Shown here: piece by piece, positions 1 to 6,894 of the stretch | Layout of the letters: each line of letters starts with the position of its first letter | Position numbering within the stretch: position 1 is the stretch's first letter | Assembly: GCF_012933655.1 (NCBI RefSeq) | Contig: NZ_JABBJJ010000034.1 | Span: 1-59,020 of the forward strand | Direction of reading: 5' to 3' | Length of the DNA stretch: 59,020 bases | From: Pyxidicoccus fallax | GTDB taxonomy: Bacteria; Myxococcota; Myxococcia; Myxococcales; Myxococcaceae | Made by a program: the position numbers and the translations under genes | The notes under the pieces: model-generated | Database searches by the model: none | Seen by the model: the letters and a program-made list of their open reading frames with translations, nothing else | Told to the model about the DNA's origin: nothing

Positions 1-54
1 CCGATACCCACACGTTCAGCTTCGGCGGCAGCGTCAGAGGTGTATAAGAGACAG
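1..54. other. Illumina Nextera i5 sequencing adapter (artefact)
   Basis: Bases 22-54 match the 33-nt Nextera read-1 adapter, including the 19-nt Tn5 mosaic end, at 31 of 33 positions; both differences (25 and 39) are T read as G. Bases 1-13 match the end of the i5 flow-cell primer at 10 of 13 positions, and the 8 bases between (14-21) sit exactly where the i5 index belongs. This order (primer, index, read-1 sequence, mosaic end) does not occur in natural DNA. Genomic sequence starts at about base 55, and this edge is a contig end. Confidence 0.96.
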
Positions 55-393
55 TGTCGTCCCTCCGCCCGCTCCCGCCACTCCCGCGGGGACGCCGCTC
101 CACGTGGGCCACCTGGACACCTCCCATGCGCGCCACGACCGGCCTACCAACCAGTCGGTTGGCTTTCCGGTTTTTACTATGAGTAGCGGAAGGAAACACC
201 GCAAGTCAATGCCTGTAAATCCTGTCTTTCTCGCGACACTCGTCCGAGACTCCAGGAGGTGCCCCGCGGGGCATATCGCCTGTTGCCTGGCGCTCACTTC
301 TCCGCAATCCCGCGACGGGACGGAGTCAACCGCCAGGATTCCAGAGCCGGTCCGTATCCTGGAGATCATCCCCCTCGTGAGTCCACCCCAAAC
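55..393. other. Intergenic region with one palindrome
   Basis: No convincing gene is seen; open frames here lack a family match and a ribosome binding site. The only structure noted is a perfect inverted repeat, CCAACC-AGTC-GGTTGG at 147-162, followed by TTTTT at 170-174. It could be an intrinsic terminator of a gene lost at the contig end, or a TetR-type operator, whose sites are often of this form. Confidence 0.4.
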
Positions 394-969
394 ATGTTTC
401 CTCGCACCGCGCTGCTGTTCCTGCTGCTGGCATTGCCCGCCGCGGCTGCCCCCGAGGAGAAGAATTCCGCGCCCTCTGGATTGTATCTCCAGCCCCAGGT
501 GTACCTGAGCTCTGGCTGGAGTCTCACGCAGACGACTCAGGGCGATCCGGTGGAGTATCAGACGCGGCTCTCCGGTGGCGCGGGGATGGGCCTGCGGGTT
601 GGCTACGACTTCACTCCGCACGTGGGCCTCTTCGGCTCGATGACGCTGGGCCTTCAGGACGCGGGGCCCTACGCCGGCTATGGAGCGGGGGTGACGCTGC
701 GCACCTCGATGCTGGGCTCGACGCGCCTGTATGCCCGGCTCGGAGCGCGGCTGCTCACCCCGGTGACACTCCTGCTCTACGGCACGGGCGGCGTGGGCGC
801 CGAGGTCTTCCTCATCCAGGGCCTGTCGCTCGGGCTGGAGGTCGACGGAGCCCTGCCGCTCGCCAGTGGCACCCGGCACCCCGACTCCAGCGATACCGAG
901 TGGAAGGTCTCCGCCAACGGCGGGCCGGTGCGGGGCGTCTTCGTCATCACGTGGTACCCGGGTCTGTGA
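394..969 (+). CDS. Exported outer-membrane beta-barrel-like protein
   Basis: A 191-residue protein with a clear Sec signal peptide (residues 1-20, hydrophobic LLFLLLALPAAAA core ending at an alanine-rich cleavage site). The mature part has alternating, glycine- and aromatic-rich strands such as GMGLRVGYDFTPHVGLFGSMTL, typical of small outer-membrane barrels. ATG 394 is chosen because the signal peptide begins there; an upstream in-frame ATG at 259 would add a non-hydrophobic leader. No clear Shine-Dalgarno is seen. The specific family and function are not recognised; it probably sits in the outer membrane as a structural or adhesion-type protein (inference). Confidence 0.6.
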   Translation: MFPRTALLFLLLALPAAAAPEEKNSAPSGLYLQPQVYLSSGWSLTQTTQGDPVEYQTRLSGGAGMGLRVGYDFTPHVGLFGSMTLGLQDAGPYAGYGAGVTLRTSMLGSTRLYARLGARLLTPVTLLLYGTGGVGAEVFLIQGLSLGLEVDGALPLASGTRHPDSSDTEWKVSANGGPVRGVFVITWYPGL

Positions 970-1046
970 ATCACCGGGCGGCTCTGGCAAGCCGAGCGGC
1001 ATTGCAGTTATAGGCGGCGATACATCCCAGATAAGGCACACCTCGA

Positions 1047-2369
1047 TTGAATCCGCGCTCCGGTATCACCCCCGGCGCCCTGCACGCTTCCCACGCCTGG
1101 GAAGTGGAGCTCGGCCGCGTTCCCGGGGCCCCCTTGTCTCACGCGGTGCATCGCCCCACCTCGCTGCTGCCCGAGCTGCTTGGGCTCGGCCTGGGTGAGG
1201 TGCTGCACACCCCTTCCGACGAACGCTTCCTCTACCCCGGCGTCCCGCTCGTGGAGCTGCGCCGGGCCCGCCAGTGGACGCCGGGCTCTGACGGCATGTC
1301 CGGGGTCCAGGCCAACATCCACACCATCGACACGTATCAGGCCCTCGACGTCCACATGGCGCGCTACCTCGGCGCGCCGGAGCTGTCGACCTGGGTCACC
1401 TTCGGCAAGTACGCCGCCCGCGAGGCGGGCTCGTGGATTCGCATCCTCGAGACGATGCTGAGCCTCAGCCACCTGGGGCCCGGAGGGGGCACCTCCGCGC
1501 GGAGGCTGCGCCTGAGCCGCGCGCTGCTCGCGCTCGCGAGCCAGGACGGCCTGCTGTCCGCGCTCATCAGCGTGGTGCAGGGGCTGTTCGGGGGCTACCG
1601 GACGGGAGCGGCACTGCTGGCCGATGCCCAACGACTGGCGGGCCTGCTGCCCGAGTTCCGGCAGATGGGCCAGGCGGCGCGCAACGGCCTCGTGGAGGGA
1701 AACACGGAGATGTACCACCGGGTGGGGTTCGCCTTCGACGTGTTCCTGCGAGCCGAGTCCGAGGGACGCAACGGCGTGGAGGCCCTCCAGGAGATCATCG
1801 CCACGGGCGCGCTGGAGGACCCGCAGGGCTACCTCCAGGCGGGCTTCTCGCTCTATCGCGAGGCGCATCTGGTGGGCCTGCTGTCCCGCTCGCCGGGAGT
1901 GTCCCGGGGGCGCCAGCTGGTGCTCGACTCCTGCCGCCGGCACCTCGTCCACGAGGGCAACCTGCTCATCGCCGTGCAGGAGCAGGCGCTGGTGCTGCAA
2001 CGGCCGAGCGTCTTCACGCAGCCGGTCCTCCATGCGCTGCTGGGTGCGGTGCGGCCGGGCCAGCTGCGGATGACGCTCACGCCCATGCCGGGCGGCAGGG
2101 GCTACGACCGATTCACGATGCTGCCCGACGGAGGCAACTGGGCGGACTTCGAGGCGCGGATGGGCGTCCGGGACGTCACGGACGCGCCGAACCGGCCCGC
2201 GTACACCTATTGCGTCATCTTCCCTGGAACGCCTCCTTCCGAGGCGCGCCACTACGTGGTGGACACGAACCGGCGGGGCACCATCGTGGACCTCTTCACC
2301 CGCTACCTCTGCGGGCCCGCCAGCGAGCAGCTCCTGCGGGGACGTCCCCGGGAACTCCAGCCGCTCTGA
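1047..2369 (+). CDS. Hypothetical, mostly helical protein
   Basis: A 440-residue protein without signal peptide, read from TTG 1047 (AAGG ten bases upstream); a later start is possible because the first 35 or so residues are low in conserved character. The centre is predicted helical, with segments such as TYQALDVHMARYLGAPELSTW and HEGNLLIAVQEQALVLQRPSVF. The layout vaguely recalls the DUF2515 (Bacillus YppC) family, but this is a weak impression. The antisense frame is also long, which is common at this GC; codon third-position bias favours the plus strand. No function is assigned. Confidence 0.6.
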   Translation: MNPRSGITPGALHASHAWEVELGRVPGAPLSHAVHRPTSLLPELLGLGLGEVLHTPSDERFLYPGVPLVELRRARQWTPGSDGMSGVQANIHTIDTYQALDVHMARYLGAPELSTWVTFGKYAAREAGSWIRILETMLSLSHLGPGGGTSARRLRLSRALLALASQDGLLSALISVVQGLFGGYRTGAALLADAQRLAGLLPEFRQMGQAARNGLVEGNTEMYHRVGFAFDVFLRAESEGRNGVEALQEIIATGALEDPQGYLQAGFSLYREAHLVGLLSRSPGVSRGRQLVLDSCRRHLVHEGNLLIAVQEQALVLQRPSVFTQPVLHALLGAVRPGQLRMTLTPMPGGRGYDRFTMLPDGGNWADFEARMGVRDVTDAPNRPAYTYCVIFPGTPPSEARHYVVDTNRRGTIVDLFTRYLCGPASEQLLRGRPRELQPL

Positions 2370-2385
2370 GACGGAAACGCGCCGC

Positions 2386-2838
2386 TCACGTCGCCCGGGA
2401 GAGCACGGCCCGGTAGAGCGAGGACAGGCCGGGCACCGCCGACGCGACGCCGCCCGCGATGTCGAAGTGGTCCCGCTGATGGACGATGCGTCCCTCGCGG
2501 GTCCGCAGGTGGCTGACACCCTCCAGCGTCAGCTCCGGTCCGATGCGCGGTGCGAAGCACATCCGCCACGACGCGAAGACGAGTCCGTCCTGCTCGGCCA
2601 CGTCCTCCACGGAGATTTCGAGCCGGCGCGCGCGGGCCAGGAAGCGCCGGTTGAGCTCGGCATAGGCGGCCACACCGGAGACGCGGTGGAGGGGGTCCTG
2701 GAACTGGATGTGCTCGTCGTAGAGGGAGAGGAAGGCAGGCAGCGCCGGCTCGCGCTCCCGGAAGAGCGTCTCGAGCGCCCGGCTCCAGCGCTGCCCCAGC
2801 GAGGCGGGGTCCTTCGTTGCCGTGTCTGACGGACTCAT
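2386..2838 (-). CDS. SnoaL/NTF2-like family protein
   Basis: A 150-residue cytoplasmic protein of the length and layout of the NTF2-like superfamily (SnoaL-like polyketide cyclase/isomerase or ketosteroid isomerase fold). It opens with a helix, then LYDEHIQFQDPLHRVSGVAAYAE, which matches the usual 'F.DP...G...Y' signature, and ends with strands such as SWRMCF and EGVSHLRTREGRIVHQRDHFD. ATG 2838 is preceded by AGGGG at a suitable distance; the open frame extends upstream but without similarity. Such proteins may bind small hydrophobic ligands or be catalytic; no substrate can be inferred. It is divergent from the TenA-like gene, 124 bases away. Confidence 0.75.
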   Translation of the reverse strand: MSPSDTATKDPASLGQRWSRALETLFREREPALPAFLSLYDEHIQFQDPLHRVSGVAAYAELNRRFLARARRLEISVEDVAEQDGLVFASWRMCFAPRIGPELTLEGVSHLRTREGRIVHQRDHFDIAGGVASAVPGLSSLYRAVLSRAT

Positions 2839-2962
2839 GGGGACACCCCTAGCACCTTCCATGCGGAGCGGGAACGCGAGCGGCCGGCCACGCCCTGACG
2901 GGGACGTCCCCCCGGGTTTACAGCCCGCGCCCGAGGCCGCACATGTGGTGCAGGAGGCTGTC

Positions 2963-3667
2963 ATGACGGACGCGGCCGAGCTGATGCGGGACATCCGTGA
3001 GTCCCTCTGGGACCTGGACGCGAGACTCCTGGACCATCCCTTCCTGACCGCACTGGAGCGAGGGGAGCTGAGGGAGGAGGCGCTCCGCTCCATCGCCGCC
3101 CTCTGGGAGCAGGCCATCGTCAGCGACCTGCGCGCGGCCGCGATGATGGTCCAGCGCTTCGGCCATACAGCCGCGCGCGACTTCCTCAATGGTGTCCTGC
3201 AGATCGAGTTCGCGGCGCTGGACGGATTGCGGCCCATGCTTCAGAAGTTCGGCCTGTCGCGCGAGGAGGTGGCGCGTTACGAGCCCTCGTTCGAGGGCAT
3301 GGCCTTCTCGCTCCAGATGGCCTGGCTGGCGGCCTTTGGCTCGGCGGCCGAGTTCGCCGTGATGCTCCTGGCCTCCGGGCCGACGTGGGAAGCCAACTGC
3401 GCCCGCATGGGCCGGGCCCTTCGCGCGAGGTACGGCTTCACGGAGCAGGAGACCGCGTTCCTGGAGAGGGAGCTGGGCGCGGAGGTCTTTTCGATGGAGA
3501 AGTTCGCGCTTCCCATCATCCAGGAAGGGCTGGACGAGGGAGTCGAGCCCCATCGACTCTTCCGTGCCGCGCGCTACGCCGTCGTCTCCGTGACGATGCT
3601 CTGGGACGCGATGCTGGCGGCGAATCAACCTGGGGCTCACGAGCAGGCCGGAGCCGGGTGGACGTGA
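2963..3667 (+). CDS. TenA/heme-oxygenase-fold protein
   Basis: A 234-residue all-helical protein resembling the TenA/PqqC/heme-oxygenase-like superfamily. It begins LLDHPFLTALERGELREEAL, the typical opening of that fold, and continues with helices carrying acidic residues such as LQIEFAALDGL and a late SAAEFAVMLL segment. ATG 2963 follows a strong AGGAGG. Known family members include thiaminase II and di-iron oxygenases; which applies cannot be read here. The next gene downstream (103 bases) is the candidate seleno-thioredoxin, so a redox role is possible but only suggested by proximity. Confidence 0.65.
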   Translation: MTDAAELMRDIRESLWDLDARLLDHPFLTALERGELREEALRSIAALWEQAIVSDLRAAAMMVQRFGHTAARDFLNGVLQIEFAALDGLRPMLQKFGLSREEVARYEPSFEGMAFSLQMAWLAAFGSAAEFAVMLLASGPTWEANCARMGRALRARYGFTEQETAFLERELGAEVFSMEKFALPIIQEGLDEGVEPHRLFRAARYAVVSVTMLWDAMLAANQPGAHEQAGAGWT

Positions 3668-3770
3668 CACACCGGCACGAATTCGACCTGGACCGGGAAC
3701 TTTCGCGTGAGATGCTGGTGTCCGTTGGAGCATCGGGAATCCTCCCCGCGTGCTTCGAAGGGAGTCGTGC

Positions 3771-4265
3771 GTGCGCCTCGTCCTCCTGGTCATCCTGGCC
3801 GCGCTGCTCGGTTGCGATGTCTACGACCGGCCTCGGCGCCCCGTGGGTGAAGCCTTCCAGGCGCGAGCGCTGGACGGAGCCGTCATCGACAAAGCGGTCC
3901 TGCGTGGAACGCCGTGGGCCGTGAATGTCTGGGTGCCTGGTTGAAGCTCCTGTGCTCGGGAGTTGCCCGAGTTCGCGAAGCTCGCCGCGGAGATGGAAGG
4001 CTCGGGCGTGAAGTTCCTGGCGCTCTCGCTCGAGCCCGATGTGGAGCTCGTGCGCGCCACGGTGAAGAAATGGAACCTGCCCTCCCTTCCCATCGCCATC
4101 GCGGAGTCCGAAACCCTCGGGCCGCTCGGGGTGAATCAGGTGCCCGCGACGATCTTCATCGGCAGTGACGGAGTCATCGTCGCCGCCGTGAGCGGAGAGA
4201 AGAGCGGGGCCTTCCTCCGGCGCCGGGTCCAGGAACTGCTCGCGAGGGAGAAGCAGCTGAAGTGA
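3771..4265 (+). CDS. Candidate selenocysteine-containing TlpA/thioredoxin-like lipoprotein
   Basis: A 164-residue thioredoxin-fold lipoprotein if the in-frame TGA at 3942-3944 is read as selenocysteine (residue 58). GTG 3771 follows AAGGGAG by six bases and opens a lipoprotein signal ending in LLGC (Cys15). The chain then reads VNVWVPG-U-SSC-ARELPEF: the TGA falls exactly where TlpA proteins have the first Cys of CxxC (compare the family's NVWATWCGPC). Reading frame is kept after the TGA, and the rest of the fold is intact, including GVNQVPATIFIG with the cis-proline (Pro125). It would be a periplasmic thiol-selenol oxidoreductase or peroxidase (inference). Alternatives are a nonsense mutation or base error from a Cys codon. 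The hairpin at 3954-3972 favours Sec. Confidence 0.75.
3954..3972 (+). promoter_or_regulatory. SECIS-like hairpin downstream of in-frame TGA
   Basis: Six perfect base pairs (CTCGGG 3955-3960 with CCCGAG 3966-3971), extendable by a G-U pair, enclose the five-base loop AGUUG. The loop begins 16 bases after the TGA and has G at its second position followed by U. Known bacterial SECIS elements sit just 3' of the UGA, with an apical loop about 16-37 bases away and a G in the first two loop positions, where SelB binds. The encoded residues use codons unusual at this GC (TGT, GCT, TTG), consistent with selection on RNA structure. Confidence 0.65.
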
Positions 4266-4331
4266 ACCACACCGGCCGCTCCCTCGCGATTCGCTGGCGG
4301 GAATGGCCGCGCCGGGGACAGACTGCACCCG

Positions 4332-5471
4332 ATGGAGTCCCCTTCCCTGGAGCGAATCCTGCGCGAGGCCGCCTCGGATGCGGCGCTCTCGCCTTCCTCC
4401 CACAACGCCCAGCCGTGTGAGCTGGCGCTCCTCACGAGCGACGAAGCGCGCCGCGCCCTGGCGGAAGCCGGGGCTCCGGCTGGCGAAGGCGTCCACGCGG
4501 TGGTGGCGCTGGACCCGGCCCGGTGTCTCTCCGCGCTGCCGGCCCACCGCGCCGAGATGCTGGTGAGCGGCGGCATCTACACCGAGGCCCTCACCATCGC
4601 GCTCGCGGCGCGTGGCGTCCGGGCCGAGCTCCGCTGGCGAATCGGCGGCGTGCCTTCCGGAGTGGCACGGCTGCTGGCCCCGTGGGAGCCGGTGGCCGTG
4701 CTGCACCTGACGCGCTCGGAAACGAATGACGCCCAGGCCGTGGCGCAACTGCCGCTGCTGGCGGCGCGGAGGACGAACCGCTCTCCCTATCGCTCAGAGC
4801 CACTTGCTCCCGAGGTCGTGGAGGAGGTGCGCGGGGCGGCGTCACGCGCCTTCCCGGACGCACGCGAGGCGTGTGGAGTCGTGTGCCTCACGGACCGGGG
4901 CGCCCTGGAGAAGTCGGGAGCGCTGGTGGGACGGTACAGCGACCGGGAATTCACCCACGAGGCGGCGTGGCGCGAGACCTACGCCCACATGCGCTTCGGC
5001 CCCGAGGTCATCCGCGAGGCGGAGACGGGCCTGCCCATCACCCACCTCCTGGCGAAGCCCTTGCCCGGGTGGCAGCAGGCGTTGATGCGGAGGGTGCTGT
5101 CACCCACGTCCATGCGGGTGCTCCGGCCGCTGGGGCTGACGCGGTCCCTGGCGCGCGAGTCCGGCAAGGCCGTGGCGGCTTCGGGAATGGCGCTGTACCT
5201 CCACTTCCACGAAGAGGAACCCTCGGAGGCCGCGCAGGTGGCGGCCGGAGGGAGGCTGCTGGCCCTGTGGCTCGCCTTGACGGCCCGGGGGCTGGCGATG
5301 CACCCGGTGAGTGTCATGGTGCAGCACCCCGACCTCCGCCGGATGCTCGTCTCGGAGCTGGGGTTGCCTCCGGGCCGGGGCTTCTTCTTCGCGCGTGTCG
5401 GTGTGCCGAACGCGCAGCTGCCTCCCGCGCCCAGGCGGCGCGAGGCCGCGGAGCGCGTGCGCCGGGTTTGA
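4332..5471 (+). CDS. Acg-like nitroreductase family protein
   Basis: A 379-residue protein of the nitroreductase-like superfamily. The N-terminal LSPSSHNAQPCELAL corresponds to the family's flavin-phosphate-binding 'SPSSHNTQPW' stretch, and the C-terminal LALTARGLAMHPVSVMVQHPDLR with GFFFARVG matches the usual end of the fold. The length and the tandem-like layout with a long insertion resemble the Acg (Rv2032) group, which may have lost flavin reductase activity in some members. ATG 4332 has no obvious Shine-Dalgarno. It lies 66 bases after the candidate selenoprotein in the same direction. Substrate unknown. Confidence 0.75.
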   Translation: MESPSLERILREAASDAALSPSSHNAQPCELALLTSDEARRALAEAGAPAGEGVHAVVALDPARCLSALPAHRAEMLVSGGIYTEALTIALAARGVRAELRWRIGGVPSGVARLLAPWEPVAVLHLTRSETNDAQAVAQLPLLAARRTNRSPYRSEPLAPEVVEEVRGAASRAFPDAREACGVVCLTDRGALEKSGALVGRYSDREFTHEAAWRETYAHMRFGPEVIREAETGLPITHLLAKPLPGWQQALMRRVLSPTSMRVLRPLGLTRSLARESGKAVAASGMALYLHFHEEEPSEAAQVAAGGRLLALWLALTARGLAMHPVSVMVQHPDLRRMLVSELGLPPGRGFFFARVGVPNAQLPPAPRRREAAERVRRV

Positions 5472-5549
5472 CCCGACAGCGCCGGGAGGCCGGGGGCCCG
5501 ACGTGCATTCGAATGAAGCGCGTGGGCCCCCTACCCGTCTGGCCGCTCC

Positions 5550-6710
5550 TCAGTTCGGCGGGCAGAAGACGATGTCGAAGTCCTCGGCGTTGCACGCCGC
5601 CATCACCGAGTCATCTCCCGACCACGAGTAGGACTGCGAGCAGGCCGCGTCGAAGTACCTCGCCACGACGCTGTTGGGGTTGTCGCGGTCGCGGCTCACG
5701 CACGAGATGAGCTTGCCGGCGGCGTTGCGGAACTGGCCCTCCGGGGGGCAGCCCGGCAGCAGGTTCATCGGGCAGCTGCGAACCTGCCCCGCGCAGGTCG
5801 TTCCCCCACCCAGCTCATAGGGGACGATCTTCAGGGGGAGGTTGTGGGCATCCACATGGCTGAGATTGAACCAGTCCCAGCTGGCGTAGGAGTAGAACAC
5901 CTCGTTGAAGCCGAACTCCGCCAGGGAGTGGCGCTCGAAGCCCGGGTCCTCTCCCCTGGCGAATCCCCAGTAGCGCTTCGTCGGCATGTACGTGGTGACG
6001 GAGCCAATGGTCCGGCACGCTTCCTGGCCCGTCCCCAGGATGCCGCCCGTGATGTTGTTGCCGGCGAACTCGACCTCGAAGGCGCACCGGTTGATGAAGC
6101 GCAGGGTCGTCTGCCCATCGGCGGCGGCGCACCCGCGGCCCGAGTTGTCCGAGCCGCTCACCTTGTCGAGCGTGTAGAGCTGGTTGGCGGTGCCGGTGTA
6201 CGGGTACTGGACGTACTCCGTGCCGTTGTCCGCCGAGCCCCAGTACAGGTCGATGACCATGTCCGTGTGGCGCGCGTGGATGCTGAACCGGTTGTCACCC
6301 CGGGCCACGAACTTGAACTGCTGGTTGTTCCCGCCGACATACGTCCACTGATGCACCTTGGCGTTCTGCGCGGTGCTGTTGTTCGAGATGTCGAGCGCCT
6401 TGTTGCTGTTGACGTTGATGATCTTCCAGTACCCATCCGACGTCGGCGAGATGCGGAACTTCTGCGCGTTGGTGCCGTTGCAGTCCCACTGCTGCACCTT
6501 GGCGCCGTCCGCGGTGCTGCCCGAGGCAATGTCGATGCACTTGTGGGTCATGGCGGAGCGGATGACGTAGTCACCCTCCGTGATGCTCGACACGATGGCC
6601 TCGCTCTGGAGCCGATCGATCTTCTCGGGGGGCTCCGGTTCGATGACACCGCATCCAACCAGTCCACCCAGAACCACCCATGACAGACAGCGGTACATCC
6701 CACGCGTCAT
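5550..6710 (-). CDS. Lipoprotein with ricin-type lectin and thaumatin-like domains
   Basis: A 386-residue exported protein. The start ATG 6710 follows AAGGAG. Residues 1-20 are a lipoprotein signal ending LVGC. Residues about 45-180 form a ricin B-type beta-trefoil with the repeated Q-W motifs (AKVQQWDCNG, AKVHQWTYVG) and three sub-repeats, implying carbohydrate binding. Residues about 195-386 read like a thaumatin-family domain: TLRFINRC at its start, DWFNLSHVDAHNLPLKIVP, CPMNLLPGCP, and the closing SYSWSGDDS...DFDIVFCPP. Thaumatin-like proteins often bind or cut beta-1,3-glucans, so a role against fungal or other cell walls is plausible (inference). The domain pairing is unusual. Confidence 0.85.
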   Translation of the reverse strand: MTRGMYRCLSWVVLGGLVGCGVIEPEPPEKIDRLQSEAIVSSITEGDYVIRSAMTHKCIDIASGSTADGAKVQQWDCNGTNAQKFRISPTSDGYWKIINVNSNKALDISNNSTAQNAKVHQWTYVGGNNQQFKFVARGDNRFSIHARHTDMVIDLYWGSADNGTEYVQYPYTGTANQLYTLDKVSGSDNSGRGCAAADGQTTLRFINRCAFEVEFAGNNITGGILGTGQEACRTIGSVTTYMPTKRYWGFARGEDPGFERHSLAEFGFNEVFYSYASWDWFNLSHVDAHNLPLKIVPYELGGGTTCAGQVRSCPMNLLPGCPPEGQFRNAAGKLISCVSRDRDNPNSVVARYFDAACSQSYSWSGDDSVMAACNAEDFDIVFCPPN

Positions 6711-6766
6711 GCGTCTCTCCTTGTGCCTGGCCTGAAGAGGGAAGGTCCCCTGTTCGCCGGCGCAAT

Positions 6767-6795
6767 CGATAAGGCAGGAGCCGCTTGCCGCGCAA
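6767..6795 (-). promoter_or_regulatory. Possible sigma-70-type promoter for the ricin/thaumatin gene
   Basis: On the minus strand TTGCGC (6795-6790) is followed after 17 bases by TTATCG (6772-6767), about 57 bases upstream of the start codon. Spacing is ideal, hexamers are partial matches. Prediction only. Confidence 0.35.
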
Positions 6796-6863
6796 TAGCG
6801 GTATTAACCGGAATGGCTGTGTTTGGGTCCAGTGCCCTATCAACAACAGTCATCGCACAGGAG

Positions 6864-6881
6864 GTGCTCGGGTCCGAGCAC
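6864..6881 (-). terminator. Hairpin after the membrane metalloprotease gene
   Basis: A perfect 7-bp stem (GTGCTCG/CGAGCAC) with the loop GGTC starts 14 bases beyond the stop codon of the minus-strand gene ending at 6895. There is no U-tract, so termination is inferred from position only. Confidence 0.4.
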
Positions 6882-6894
6882 GTGCGAGCTTCGG

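Noticed and set aside
1008..2519. Minus-strand open frame of about 500 codons opposite the hypothetical gene
   Set aside because: No motif or plausible start context; the plus-strand gene has better codon bias and internal hydrophobic pattern.
3942..3944. TGA as a simple premature stop (pseudogene)
   Set aside because: Considered seriously, but the rest of the gene is intact, the codon is exactly the redox position and a SECIS-like hairpin follows. It remains the main alternative.
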